A stretch of 64,000 bases of DNA from Carboxylicivirga mesophila (GCF_018271975.1 NZ_JAGUCN010000016.1:85617-149616), one strand, 5' to 3'. Shown: positions 8,755 to 17,877, counted from the first letter of the stretch. Numbers and translations are program-made. The notes: generated by a model from the letters alone, not told the origin.

Positions 8755-9240
8755 ATGATGAGTTTGTCGAATAAAACAGCGTTGGTTGATAAAAAGTACC
8801 TCCTTAATAAATTTCCCGGGAAGGGAGGTTGGACTTATGCCGAGATCCCGGAAGTGGCACCAGATAAGCATGCCTGGTTTAACTGGGTAAAGGTGCATGG
8901 TTCTATTAATGGCTTCTCACTTAAACATGCTCGATTAATGCCTTTGGGCAACGGGCAATTGTTTTTGCCGGTAAAGGCAGCTATTCGAAAAGCTATAGGC
9001 AAGGAAGCTGGTGATTGGGTGCATATTATTTTGTATCCTGATAACATACCAGTTGAAGTACCGCAAGATTTGATTGATTGTTTAGCTTTGGAAAACAGTA
9101 AATTGTTTGATGAATTTGTAAAGCAAAGTGCCAATCAGCAGCAGGAAATTATTGATTGGATATACGCTGCTAAAAAAGATGAAACTAAAGCGCGCAGAAT
9201 CAATAAGGTGATTGATTACCTGCAGCAAAAGATAAAATAA
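8755..9240 (+). CDS. DUF1905/YdeI (OmpD-associated) family protein
   Basis: 161-residue cytoplasmic protein. The N-terminal part (WTYAEIPEVAPDKHAWFNWVKVHGSINGF through the LPVKAAIRKAIGKEAGDWVHI strand region) fits the DUF1905 beta-barrel domain, and the C-terminal helices (LFDEFVKQSANQQQEIIDWIYAAK, ETKARRINKVIDYL) fit the YdeI/OmpD-associated helical domain, annotated in some genomes as 'bacteriocin-protection'. No catalytic residues are evident and the true function is unknown. A second in-frame ATG at 8758 is possible. It is followed 6 bp later by the macrodomain gene, so the two are probably cotranscribed. Confidence 0.75.
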   Translation: MMSLSNKTALVDKKYLLNKFPGKGGWTYAEIPEVAPDKHAWFNWVKVHGSINGFSLKHARLMPLGNGQLFLPVKAAIRKAIGKEAGDWVHIILYPDNIPVEVPQDLIDCLALENSKLFDEFVKQSANQQQEIIDWIYAAKKDETKARRINKVIDYLQQKIK

Positions 9241-9246
9241 TTAGCT

Positions 9247-9753
9247 ATGGATATACAGTTATTGAGAGGTGATATAACGCGCGTTGAGGCAGAGGCTATT
9301 GTTAATGCAGCTAATTCAGGCCTCTTGGGCGGAGGAGGTGTCGACGGAGCTATTCATAGGGCAGGAGGCAGTGCCATTATGGAGGAGTGTAAAATTATAA
9401 GATCCAAACAGGGTGGTTGCCCAACAGGTCAGGCTGTTGTTACCTCGGCGGGCAACATGCCGTATCGCTATGTTATTCATACGGTTGGTCCTGTTTGGAG
9501 AGGTGGTGCTGATGGAGAGCCTGAATTATTAAAAGCTTGTTATATCAATTCGTTAAAGTTAACAGATGAATTGAACATCATCTCTTTAGCTTTTCCTAAT
9601 ATTAGCACTGGTGTATATGGCTATCCAAAACATCTGGCGGCAGAAATAGCCATTGATGCTGTCAGAAGCTATCAGAGCAATATCATCAGGCAAGTGGTTT
9701 TTGTGTGCTTCGATGAAGAAAACTATTCCCTGTATCAACAGCTTATCTCATGA
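9247..9753 (+). CDS. Macrodomain protein (O-acetyl-ADP-ribose deacetylase type)
   Basis: Single-domain 168-residue macrodomain that binds ADP-ribose and probably removes ADP-ribose adducts or deacetylates O-acetyl-ADP-ribose, like E. coli YmdB. Visible motifs are GDITRVEAEAIVNAANSG, LLGGGGVDGAIHRAGG (catalytic Asp in VDGAI), CPTGQAVVTSAGNMP and ISTGVYGYP (phosphate loop). The full family length is present. It follows the YdeI-like gene closely. No ADP-ribosyltransferase toxin was seen nearby, so a toxin-antitoxin role has no support here. Confidence 0.92.
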   Translation: MDIQLLRGDITRVEAEAIVNAANSGLLGGGGVDGAIHRAGGSAIMEECKIIRSKQGGCPTGQAVVTSAGNMPYRYVIHTVGPVWRGGADGEPELLKACYINSLKLTDELNIISLAFPNISTGVYGYPKHLAAEIAIDAVRSYQSNIIRQVVFVCFDEENYSLYQQLIS

Positions 9754-9828
9754 GCTGCATATATTATTTTTATTTCTCTTTTAACCTTTTGCTTATTCGT
9801 GCATCCTTAAGTTAGAAAGTACCAAATC

Positions 9829-10377
9829 TTGAGTAAAGCAATTAATCTGACAGAACAACTGGTAGCCAGGTGTGTGCGTGGCGATGAGCGGGCCAGCCTG
9901 GCTTTGTACAAGCAGTATGTGAAAGCTATGTACAATGTGGCGTATCGTATTGTTGGCAATCAGTTTGATGCCGAAGATGTCATTCAGGATGCTTTCGTAA
10001 AAGCCTTTGATAAAATTGGGGCATTAAAGGAGCCAAAAGCGTTCGGTTCCTGGTTAAAACAGATGGTTATTAATCAATCTATTTCTTTAATCAGAAAGCA
10101 AAAGCGATTAAAAATTAAACTCCATCTCAACGACGAGTTACCAGAACCCGAGCATGATAATGTGTCGCCGGATTTGCCGATTGAACTGGTGATGAAAGCT
10201 GTTATGGAGTTGCCAGAGGGCGCACGGGTGGTCTTTACGTTACGAGTGATTGAAGGCTACAAGTTTAGTGAAATTGCGCAAATGACAGGACTGACTGAAA
10301 ATAACTGCAAAGTGCAGTTTCATCGCTCGAGAAAGCTTTTAAACAATCAATTGAAAAGTAATATTTATGCCGAATAG
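9829..10377 (+). CDS. ECF RNA polymerase sigma factor
   Basis: 182-residue group 4 sigma factor. Region 2 covers about residues 25-65 (LYKQYVKAMYNVAYRI, DAEDVIQDAFVKAF) and region 4 about residues 122-175 (LPEGARVVFTLRVIEGYKFSEI, TENNCKVQFHRSRKLL). The start is TTG 9829, giving MSKAINLTEQLVARCVRG; the first ATG would cut into region 2, so the rare start is preferred. The stop overlaps the next gene by 11 bp, and that gene codes for a one-pass membrane protein, a normal sigma/anti-sigma arrangement. The unit probably controls the KY-repeat protein gene downstream and its own expression. Confidence 0.92.
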   Translation: MSKAINLTEQLVARCVRGDERASLALYKQYVKAMYNVAYRIVGNQFDAEDVIQDAFVKAFDKIGALKEPKAFGSWLKQMVINQSISLIRKQKRLKIKLHLNDELPEPEHDNVSPDLPIELVMKAVMELPEGARVVFTLRVIEGYKFSEIAQMTGLTENNCKVQFHRSRKLLNNQLKSNIYAE

Positions 10378-10900
10378 TTGGGAACAATATTTTAAGGAAA
10401 ACAGGGCTCAGCTGGATATTCATCAGCCTGATGAGGAACGCATGTGGCAAGCCATTGCCGAACGTCAGAAGTCAGGAAGTGTAGTAAAACACTGGGGATT
10501 TAGAATAGCTGTTGCCATTGCTGTTGTGCTGGCAGTAGGTGTATTTGTTCGTCATGAACTAATGATGCAGCAGCAACTGGATACATTGGCAGCCATCAAC
10601 AAAGAGCTGGCCGCAAAAGAGCATGATTACATCATGCGGGTGAATCAAAAATGGGATGAATTCAGATCGTTGCCATCTGTTGAGATTGATTTTGATGCTA
10701 TGTTGCAGGAAGAGATAAAGATATTGGATGATATATATAGTAAATGTTTAGATGATATTAAAGCGCATGGTTACAATGAGCGTGCTGTGTTAATCATGCT
10801 TGATACCTATGAAAAGCGTTTACGCGTGTTAGAACGTCTGATTAATGAGAAACGAAAACAAAACAAAGATGAAAAAAAGTCAAATCATATCCGGATATAA
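10367..10900 (+). CDS. Small membrane protein, probable anti-sigma partner
   Basis: 177-residue protein of no named family. A cytoplasmic segment (residues 1-41) is followed by one membrane helix (about 43-62, FRIAVAIAVVLAVGVFVRHE) and a long charged, helical, probably coiled-coil periplasmic part (MQQQLDTLAAINKELAAKEH onward). It overlaps the ECF sigma gene by 11 bp and the next gene by about 32 bp. By position and topology it should hold the sigma factor at the membrane, but the cytoplasmic part does not show a recognisable zinc-binding anti-sigma motif. Function is inferred from context. Confidence 0.75.
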   Translation: MPNSWEQYFKENRAQLDIHQPDEERMWQAIAERQKSGSVVKHWGFRIAVAIAVVLAVGVFVRHELMMQQQLDTLAAINKELAAKEHDYIMRVNQKWDEFRSLPSVEIDFDAMLQEEIKILDDIYSKCLDDIKAHGYNERAVLIMLDTYEKRLRVLERLINEKRKQNKDEKKSNHIRI

Positions 10901-12212
10901 GAAGAGTATATACTTAATACTGATGATGCTTTTGTTTGCTAGTATGGCGTCAGTGGCTGAACCCATAAGCAATGTATTCACTAAAACCATTCAGCTTAGC
11001 GGGCATCCAACCATTAGCTATCGTTTATACGATGTGTCGGCGGAGGTAATAGTAACTGATAAACAGGAGCTAAAGATTGAAATGGAGTATATGGTTGATG
11101 GCAAGCCAGAAGAGGTACAAAGGTTAAAAGATATGTTTGAAAAGACTGTCATCCAAAGCGACCATCAGGAAGTTGCAAACGTAGATTTATCTTTTCAAAA
11201 CAACTTTGAGTTAGAAATTATGGGAATGAAATGGAGTAAGCTCACTTTTAAGTCGGCTACGAAGGAAACCATAAAGTTGAAAGAATTTAAGGTGAAAAAA
11301 TGTCGTATCTGGGTGCCAAAACAAAGTGATGTTGATTTACAAATAAAGTATTCAACTATTAATATCAATGAAGATGTTTATGGTATATGTAAAATAGATA
11401 TATATGATTCAAAAGTATACTTAAATAGTGTATCAAAATCATTGTTGGGAGAAGCGAAATACTCAAGCCTGTCATTGGGCGATGTAGCTATGGCTGATGT
11501 GAACTTATATGAATGTAAATTTAAAGCAGGCGAAGTGAAAGAGGCCACTATCAAAGCCAAATACTCAACCATCAATACGAATGATTTACAGGTGTTAAAC
11601 CTCGATATGTATGAGGGAACTGCTGGTTTTGGCAATGTGCTGCGTGGTGAGATAAGCAATAAATATGCTCATATTACCATTAAGGAAGGCAATGCACTTG
11701 ATTTATCGGTTTATGAGGGAAGTTTAACCTTTGACAGGATTTCAAACCTTAAGCTTAATGCCAAGTATATGGAGTTAAAAGGTGATTTTGTCGATGTGCT
11801 ATATTTAAATGAAGCATACGAGAATGAGATTAAGCTCAGCAAAGTGAACGCCGTTGAATCTAAAGATGGTAAATACAATGAGTTTACTATTGGCTATTTA
11901 AGTGATCGATTCATTCACTCGGGGTACGAAGATGAAATTGAAATTAATGCCTTGGAAACTGGCTTTAAAGCATTGATTTTTAATGGTAAATACCTTGAGA
12001 TTACACTTGGCATGTCCAACCCTCCGGCCTATATCTTTAAGGGGAATGTGCAATACCCTTCTTTCAGCATTAATGAATCGGACTACACAATTCGAAAGAA
12101 GATTGGCGACAATAGCAAGCTGGAGTTTAACTATGAATTTAAAGGCCCAGGCGAGTCTTCTCCTGAAATTACGATAGAAGGTTATGAAATAGATTTTAGT
12201 ATACTTAATTAA
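10869..12212 (+). CDS. Exported KY-repeat (beta-rich, adhesin-like) protein
   Basis: About 447 residues starting from ATG 10869 (MKKSQIISGYKKSIYLILMM), which leads straight into a signal peptide ending near SVA-EP; the frame is open to ATG 10845 but that adds charged residues. After about 150 residues the chain shows seven repeats anchored on Lys-Tyr at 11346, 11457, 11559, 11661, 11763, 11871 and 11988, spaced 37, 34, 34, 34, 36 and 39 codons. Each repeat runs KYxxLxI, a turn, a strand with an aromatic (often YE), and another strand, as in a solenoid or beta-helix. DUF4097-type 'putative adhesin' proteins are the nearest family I can suggest. It belongs to the ECF-sigma operon, so it is probably an envelope-stress or surface product. 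Confidence 0.8.
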   Translation: MKKSQIISGYKKSIYLILMMLLFASMASVAEPISNVFTKTIQLSGHPTISYRLYDVSAEVIVTDKQELKIEMEYMVDGKPEEVQRLKDMFEKTVIQSDHQEVANVDLSFQNNFELEIMGMKWSKLTFKSATKETIKLKEFKVKKCRIWVPKQSDVDLQIKYSTININEDVYGICKIDIYDSKVYLNSVSKSLLGEAKYSSLSLGDVAMADVNLYECKFKAGEVKEATIKAKYSTINTNDLQVLNLDMYEGTAGFGNVLRGEISNKYAHITIKEGNALDLSVYEGSLTFDRISNLKLNAKYMELKGDFVDVLYLNEAYENEIKLSKVNAVESKDGKYNEFTIGYLSDRFIHSGYEDEIEINALETGFKALIFNGKYLEITLGMSNPPAYIFKGNVQYPSFSINESDYTIRKKIGDNSKLEFNYEFKGPGESSPEITIEGYEIDFSILN

Positions 12213-12477
12213 TATATAGCATTAAGTGATGATGGTAAAGGTGCATTATATCAATGTAATATAAGATGTTTAGTTGCTTTTTGTTTAGTGCGATTTATAG
12301 ACGACTAATCAAAATGTGCTATTTGCAAGTCTATAGAGTTGTTAAGCTTGGTGATATTTCCCATAGTGCCAGATGATTTTTAAGTAAATTTGAACATGAT
12401 TCATCAAAAATACCCTGCAATTATTTGGACATATTTATGAATATGTCATATACTTACGGTTAGAATCCGGTATAACC

Positions 12478-13431
12478 ATGAGTAAACTAATCAAAATTAA
12501 ACTGAGTTACAAACGCATCCCATTTGAATACAGATTATCAGTAATTTACCTGATAGTTGGCTGCCTTTGGATATTGTTTTCCGATCAACTGGCAGGTCAA
12601 CTGTCAAACGATGAAGAGACGCTAAGAATTATTCAACTTTACAAAGGGTGGTTTTACGTGTTAATAACTGCTATTGCACTGCTGCTGTTTGTTAAAGAGC
12701 ATCTTAAGCGCCTTAGATATGCCGAAAACCTGGCCAAGGAAAACGAGCAGCTTAAAACGGCATTTATTGAAAATATGTCGCATGAGTTGCGAACACCAAT
12801 GAATGCGATTGTTGGTTTTACCGAAATTGCCCGCACCGAAGGTGTTTCTATGCCTGAGATGAGGCAGTACCTTGACATTATTCTGAACAGTTCCAAACAG
12901 TTGTTGTCTATTGTTAATGATGTAATGGATACGTCTTTGCTTGAATCGGGCAATGTTGTGCTGAAAAACGAGCAGTTTACTCTTCAGAACCTGATAGAAA
13001 ATGTGCATGCCTATTTTTCTCCTGTGATGAAGGATAATGTTAGCTTATTAACTCATACCGAGGGAGAGAGTTTTATGGTTTGTACCGATCGGGAAAAGAT
13101 GACGCGTATTTTTCATAACCTGGTTAATAATGCCATAAAATTTACGCATCGCGGGCGAATAGAAATTGGCTACAGGATTGGTTCTAAAGACGTGGTGTTT
13201 TTTGTAAAAGATACGGGTGTTGGCATTGATCCGGCTTTTCATCAATCCATATTCGATCGCTTTAAACAGGCCGAAATAGAACTCTCCAAGCGTACCGGAG
13301 GCACAGGGCTTGGCCTTTCGATTTGCAAAGAGATGATGAAGTTATTGGGTGGTCAAATCTGGCTGGAGTCAGAAGTAGGAGCGGGGTCGAAGTTTTATTT
13401 CTCACTGCCTATTAATACGCTTCGGGCCTAA
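12478..13431 (+). CDS. Membrane sensor histidine kinase
   Basis: 317 residues. Two membrane helices (about 19-38 and 60-76) enclose a short periplasmic loop of roughly 20 residues, followed by the kinase core: H-box SHELRTPMNAIVGF (phospho-acceptor His), N-box NLVNNAIKF, G1 DTGVGID, F-box FDRFKQ and G2 GTGLGLSICKEMM. There is no HAMP, PAS or receiver domain and no response regulator beside it, so it is an orphan kinase. TAAATTTG at 12385-12392 is a possible -7 box without a matching -33. The 265-bp upstream gap otherwise shows nothing I can name. It converges on the next gene with a 4-bp gap. Confidence 0.93.
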   Translation: MSKLIKIKLSYKRIPFEYRLSVIYLIVGCLWILFSDQLAGQLSNDEETLRIIQLYKGWFYVLITAIALLLFVKEHLKRLRYAENLAKENEQLKTAFIENMSHELRTPMNAIVGFTEIARTEGVSMPEMRQYLDIILNSSKQLLSIVNDVMDTSLLESGNVVLKNEQFTLQNLIENVHAYFSPVMKDNVSLLTHTEGESFMVCTDREKMTRIFHNLVNNAIKFTHRGRIEIGYRIGSKDVVFFVKDTGVGIDPAFHQSIFDRFKQAEIELSKRTGGTGLGLSICKEMMKLLGGQIWLESEVGAGSKFYFSLPINTLRA

Positions 13432-13435
13432 AATG

Positions 13436-14485
13436 CTACTTTACGCGTCGGTTTACCTCCAGGTTGTCGCCTTTTAGTTTGTATCCAACTACTTTTCCAT
13501 CAGCATTATAATACTTATTCATTTTAACCGATTCTTTCGATAAGAAGTTCATTACTTTGACCCCTCCTTCAACCAGGGCTAGTGATAACGAGGGAGTTGC
13601 TTCTTCTTGCTCAATTTGTTGATAAATTGATGCCAGTTCGGCACGCAACAGATTGTTATTCATATACTGGGGCATCATAACATTCAGTCCGTGCTCATAG
13701 GCATTTATGGGTGCGCTTTCAAGTCTCTTTATTTGGTTAATGCTTGCCAGGTATTGTGCACTTTCAGGAACTATTGTCACTTTTTGGGTACTGTCAGCCT
13801 TGGTTTGGGCCTTATTCATTGGGTTTTTAGATAACTCAAGCAAACTGTCTTTTGATGGTTGAGTTTGATTGACAACAGGCTTTTCCAGGATTTTGTTACG
13901 CGCAATGGCTGGCGCTTCTATCTTTTGGGTGTTGTTTTTGTCGTTAATGGCGGTTGTTGGTTCAACTATTGCTGTTCTGTTCAGGTTTATCCATACTGTA
14001 AGAATAACAGCAATGCTTGCCACTGCGGCAATACCTCTGCTGGCTATAGTTTGATTAAGTACAGGTAGCAAGGTAAACCGGCGGAGTTTGTTTTTTTCGT
14101 CGAAAGTGATTTGACTATCAGATTGTAAACGCAGCTGCTGATATGAGGCGCTCTCCTTTTCTCTGGCCAATTCATCTGGCTCAGCTAATAGTAATTCAGC
14201 CTCTTCTGAAACGGTGAGCCCTTCCTCGGCCTTTTTGATGAATAAATAATCTTTAACCGGTAAATCATAGTTTTGAGCCTCGTGTTTCAGCAGTTCATCT
14301 TTGAAATGACAGGCCATCCCCACTTGTTCTGGCTCAAGGCTGATGTTAATATCTGTGTCTAAATCTCCTTTTAGTTCCGGATGTTCATCCAAAAATAAAA
14401 ACAGCAGCTGCTTATCTTGCTCGGAAATGCTTCCTTCAAGATAATCGAGCAAATATGCTTCGTAATTATTTTTATCAATTCTCAT
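13436..14485 (-). CDS. Anti-sigma-factor-like membrane protein
   Basis: 349 residues. The N-terminal 200 residues are acidic and cytoplasmic (EAYLLDYLEGSISEQDKQLL, the usual start of Bacteroidota anti-sigma proteins). A membrane helix spans about residues 149-166 (GIAAVASIAVILTVWIN), and a polar periplasmic part rich in Gln, Lys and Ser follows with a C-terminal strand region. It abuts the ECF sigma gene (14485) with a one-base contact, so it is probably its partner. It is not FecR: no FecR domain was recognised. Confidence 0.75.
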   Translation of the reverse strand: MRIDKNNYEAYLLDYLEGSISEQDKQLLFLFLDEHPELKGDLDTDINISLEPEQVGMACHFKDELLKHEAQNYDLPVKDYLFIKKAEEGLTVSEEAELLLAEPDELAREKESASYQQLRLQSDSQITFDEKNKLRRFTLLPVLNQTIASRGIAAVASIAVILTVWINLNRTAIVEPTTAINDKNNTQKIEAPAIARNKILEKPVVNQTQPSKDSLLELSKNPMNKAQTKADSTQKVTIVPESAQYLASINQIKRLESAPINAYEHGLNVMMPQYMNNNLLRAELASIYQQIEQEEATPSLSLALVEGGVKVMNFLSKESVKMNKYYNADGKVVGYKLKGDNLEVNRRVK

Positions 14486-14970
14486 CAGACTAAAACTTCG
14501 ATGTTACCAATGTACTCCTTCAAAAACTTCCTGGCTCTGAAAATATAAACTTTAACCTGTGCTTCCGAAAGCTTAGTTATTTCACTAATCTCTTTGTAAG
14601 AATAGCCTTCATAATCGCGCATCATCACAACCATTCGCTGAGTTTCGGGCAGGCGCTCAACCGCCTGGTGCAACACTTCATTAAGATCGGTATAGCCATC
14701 GGTGTGCGAGTGGTTCTTAAAGTCAACATCATCCCACAGGGCCTGTTTCTTTTCGCGTCGGGTCAGGTCAATCAGTGTATGATAGGCGGCCGAAAACAAA
14801 TAGCTTTTCACTTTCAGAAAGTTAACCTCGTCGTGCTTTTTCCACAATTTCTCATAGGTATCCTGTATAATGTCTTTCGCTTTGTCTTCATCTTTAATAT
14901 TCTTTAAGATGAATCGATAGACACTATCTGAATACTGATTGACGGCTTGGTTAAATTCTTCTACTGTCAT
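14485..14970 (-). CDS. ECF RNA polymerase sigma factor
   Basis: 161-residue sigma factor with region 2 (YSDSVYRFILKNIKDEDKAKDIIQDTYEKLWKK broken into its helices) and region 4 (LPETQRMVVMMRDYEGYSYKEI, LSEAQVKVYIFRARKFLKEY). Compared with the other ECF gene of the window it is only distantly similar. It is the first gene of a two-gene leftward unit with the anti-sigma-like gene. A minus-strand sequence CATTTTTG (complement of the CAAAAATG near 15020) resembles a -7 box with one mismatch. Confidence 0.92.
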   Translation of the reverse strand: MTVEEFNQAVNQYSDSVYRFILKNIKDEDKAKDIIQDTYEKLWKKHDEVNFLKVKSYLFSAAYHTLIDLTRREKKQALWDDVDFKNHSHTDGYTDLNEVLHQAVERLPETQRMVVMMRDYEGYSYKEISEITKLSEAQVKVYIFRARKFLKEYIGNIEVLV

Positions 14971-15039
14971 GTTTTTTCTGAATGACTTTGGTAGGACGCA
15001 TGGTTGTCGCCGGATGTTACAGCAAAAATGTGATTTTTT

Positions 15040-15312
15040 TTAGCGTTGCCTGATTTTAAATTGTTTATAGCCGTAAAACGGAATGTCACTTACCATAAAA
15101 GTATCTACTCTTGATAATGCCGGTCCTTTTTTGCACTCAGACATAAAATGATAAATATTCTCCGATTCGCCTTCTGCATCAATCTCTACCTTGCCATCGG
15201 GCAGGTTTTGTACATAGCCATTAATGTTGTGTGTTTTGGCCCCGTTGGCCACAAAGTACCGAAAGCCTACTCCTTGCACCCTTCCGTCTACAATAATTCT
15301 GACTCTTTTCAT
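15040..15312 (-). CDS. acyP: Acylphosphatase
   Basis: Hydrolyses acyl-phosphates. From ATG 15312 the protein is 90 residues, the family's size, beginning MKRVRIIVDGRVQGVGFRYF with the GRVQGVGFR catalytic loop (Arg) and continuing to NINGYVQNLPDGKVEIDAEG with the conserved Asn. The frame is open to 15444, but that extension is hydrophobic, lacks family similarity and would cover the intergenic region to the divergent transporter gene. Monocistronic by position. Confidence 0.93.
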   Translation of the reverse strand: MKRVRIIVDGRVQGVGFRYFVANGAKTHNINGYVQNLPDGKVEIDAEGESENIYHFMSECKKGPALSRVDTFMVSDIPFYGYKQFKIRQR

Positions 15313-15478
15313 AGTGCGCTTATCAAATGCTATTACAAAGATTAAAATTAGGAAAGTATTGTTGAGATGGAAAGTGTATCTTTGAACAATAATTAAAAAA
15401 TCCACTTTCAGCTCATTCTCCAGCTTCGACAACATTAAATACATGTGAGTCGTTACTAACGTTATATTCTTAAGAGAA

Positions 15479-17065
15479 ATGGAACTATTACAGACCAGCT
15501 ATTTTGCCCTTTTTGTTATTATTTGCCTGGGTTTTATTATTGGTAACATCAAAGTTAAAGGCGTATCGCTCGATATCTCGGCCATCATTTTTGTGGCCTT
15601 GGTGTTTGGCCACTTTGGAGTGGTTATGCCAGGTATATTAGAAAAGATTGGACTTATTCTGTTTATTTATACCATTGGGGTACAGGCAGGGCCTGGTTTT
15701 TTTGATTCTTTCCAAAAGAATGGCCGAAATCTGGCCTTGTTGGCTACTGTGGTGATTTTATCCGCCAGTTTTATGGCATTCTTGCTTTATCAATTGTTTG
15801 GACTCGACATGCCTATTATCACTGGCTTATTAACTGGAGCTCTTACTTCTACGCCAGGTTTGGCGGCTGCCATTGAAGTGACCAACTCACCCTTGGTTTC
15901 CATTGGTTATGGGGTTGCTTATCCGTTTGGTGTAATTGGCGTGATATTATTTGCCAAGTTTTACCCTAAGCTGATTAAGGCCGATATCCGAAAAGCTGAA
16001 AAGGATTATGAGAAAAATGCAGAAGCTGGTTTTCCGGAGATTACGCATGTTAACCTGGTTGTGGAGAATGAAAATATTTTTGGTAAAACCATCGGAAATC
16101 TTCGTGTCAGAACCATGACACAGGCGGTGATTTCGCGTGTGATGCACGATGGATTAGCTACCACTCCCAACAACATGACGGTATTAAGTAAAGGTGATTT
16201 GGTTCGAGCTGTAGGTACAAAAGATGCCTTAGATAAAATAACACTTCTCATTGGTTCAAAAACGGATGAGAAAATACCGTTGGATGCAGGTTATGAGGTG
16301 CAATCCATATTAGTGACCAATACCGAAGCGGTTAATAAGGCATTGAGTGTGTTTAACCTCTGGACGAACTATCAGGCAACGGTGACACGCATTCGTCGAA
16401 GCGGAATTGATATCACACCTACGCCATCTATCAAGCTACAGATGGGTGATAAGGTGATGGTGGCCTGCAGTCGTGAAAACATGAAGCAGGTAATACGTAT
16501 ATTTGGGAATAACGATAAAAAATTGTCGGATACCGACTTCTTTCCGGTGGCCGCCGGCATTGTTTTAGGTATACTATTTGGTAAGATGTCATTGTCATTT
16601 GGAGGCTCCTTTTCGTTCAGTTTAGGATTAACCGGAGGAGTATTGGCAGTGGCAATGATATTAGCTCGTTTAGGGCGCACAGGACCGGTTATTTGGAGTA
16701 TGTCAGGGGCTGCCAACCAATTGCTCCGCCAGCTGGGTTTAATGTTGTTTTTGGCCTCTGTGGGTACCAAAGCCGGTGCTACGCTGGTTAGTACCTATGA
16801 AAGCTATGGGGCGCAGTTATTTGTGGTAGGTGGTATATTAACGCTTTTTCCCATGGTGATGGCTGTTGTAGCGGCCTACTTTATGAAGTCGCTTAATATT
16901 CTTACTCTGTTGGGAACAATAACCGGCTCAATGACCAGTACACCTGGGTTGGCTGCTGTCGATAGTATGACAGATAGCAATGCTGCCGCCATTGCTTATG
17001 CAACCGTTTATCCGGTGGCAATGGTGCTGCTTGTTATTTGCGTGCAGATTCTAGGATTATTTTAA
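15479..17065 (+). CDS. AspT/YidE-YbjL-type transporter with RCK_C domains
   Basis: 528-residue inner-membrane transporter of the aspartate:alanine exchanger family. Two homologous membrane halves each carry the signature (GALTSTPGLAAAIEVTN in the first, GSMTSTPGLAAVDSMTDSN in the second) followed by AYPFGVIG / VYPVAMV. Between them, residues about 185-345 form two TrkA-C-like (RCK_C) ligand-binding domains (ENIFGKTIGNLRVRTMTQAVISRV, then YEVQSILVTNTEAVNKALSVF). Substrate unknown; family members exchange amino or dicarboxylic acids. It is divergent from acyP and stands alone. Confidence 0.9.
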   Translation: MELLQTSYFALFVIICLGFIIGNIKVKGVSLDISAIIFVALVFGHFGVVMPGILEKIGLILFIYTIGVQAGPGFFDSFQKNGRNLALLATVVILSASFMAFLLYQLFGLDMPIITGLLTGALTSTPGLAAAIEVTNSPLVSIGYGVAYPFGVIGVILFAKFYPKLIKADIRKAEKDYEKNAEAGFPEITHVNLVVENENIFGKTIGNLRVRTMTQAVISRVMHDGLATTPNNMTVLSKGDLVRAVGTKDALDKITLLIGSKTDEKIPLDAGYEVQSILVTNTEAVNKALSVFNLWTNYQATVTRIRRSGIDITPTPSIKLQMGDKVMVACSRENMKQVIRIFGNNDKKLSDTDFFPVAAGIVLGILFGKMSLSFGGSFSFSLGLTGGVLAVAMILARLGRTGPVIWSMSGAANQLLRQLGLMLFLASVGTKAGATLVSTYESYGAQLFVVGGILTLFPMVMAVVAAYFMKSLNILTLLGTITGSMTSTPGLAAVDSMTDSNAAAIAYATVYPVAMVLLVICVQILGLF

Positions 17066-17143
17066 CTGTCATAGTTTCTGACTTAACCAAACCAGTAGTT
17101 ATTTGTTATATTCACAAGCAAATAACTACTTAAACTTAAAGCT

Positions 17144-17854
17144 ATGAGAATAATTAACCTGAAAGCAATGATGTTGCTGGCTACAGTGATGTTGTTGCCT
17201 GCTGGTGCATTTGCTCAAAATCCTACCAGTTCAAGGGGTACGGTACAGCAAACTTATAAAGTTGAGGAACCGGTAAAGCGCACTACAGCGGCTGGGCCAC
17301 GATTTGAATTAACTCCAATTTCCGGTTATTCATTAAACGGCCATGTTAATTTATACAGGGCAAAATTTAAAATGGATAATGCTGCGCATTATGGTGGCAT
17401 TTTATCAGTTGAAGTAATGCCCGGATTAATGGGTGAGTTTTCCTATACGCGCTCTAAAACAACTGCCAGGTATGATGATTTTGTTGCGGGTGACCGTACC
17501 AATTACGATATGGCCATTGACTATTTTCAGCTGGGAGCTCTTAAGGCTTTAAAGCAAGGGCCGGTTGTGCCTTTTGGTATGGCCTCACTTGGTGTAACCT
17601 GGTTTAATATGCAAACGCATGGCGTGTCTGATCATGTATCATTTTCTGCTGCCCTCGGTGGAGGTGTAAAATTCTTCTTCAGCGATAGAGTTGGTATACG
17701 CCTGCAGGGGCGCTTATTATTACCGATGTACTTCTCCGGCGGCGGATTGTTTCTGGGTATAGGCTCAGGTGGACCAAGTACTGGTGTTGGTATTAGTACG
17801 GGCGTATTGACTGTTCAGGGGGATTTCTCAGGCGGTCTTATTGTGCGTTTCTAG
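17144..17854 (+). CDS. Small outer-membrane beta-barrel protein
   Basis: 236 residues with a signal peptide (MRIINLKAMMLLATVMLLPA, cleavage near GAFAQ), a proline- and threonine-containing linker to about residue 48, then short alternating strands with glycine- and aromatic-rich turns ending ...GGLIVRF, a terminal Phe typical of a barrel recognised by BamA. It is compatible with an 8-strand barrel. No family name is recognised and the role is unknown. It has its own terminator 24 bp downstream. Confidence 0.7.
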   Translation: MRIINLKAMMLLATVMLLPAGAFAQNPTSSRGTVQQTYKVEEPVKRTTAAGPRFELTPISGYSLNGHVNLYRAKFKMDNAAHYGGILSVEVMPGLMGEFSYTRSKTTARYDDFVAGDRTNYDMAIDYFQLGALKALKQGPVVPFGMASLGVTWFNMQTHGVSDHVSFSAALGGGVKFFFSDRVGIRLQGRLLLPMYFSGGGLFLGIGSGGPSTGVGISTGVLTVQGDFSGGLIVRF

Positions 17855-17877
17855 CCACGGTACGGGTATTAAAATAT

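Noticed and set aside
9247..9753. Macrodomain as part of a toxin-antitoxin (DarTG-like) pair
   Set aside because: No DarT-type ADP-ribosyltransferase is nearby; the neighbour is a YdeI-like protein.
12213..12477. tRNA or small RNA gene in the gap before the histidine kinase
   Set aside because: No cloverleaf or T-loop motif; only AT-rich sequence and a weak -7 box.
15313..15444. N-terminal extension of acylphosphatase
   Set aside because: Acylphosphatase is about 90 residues; the extension has no homology.
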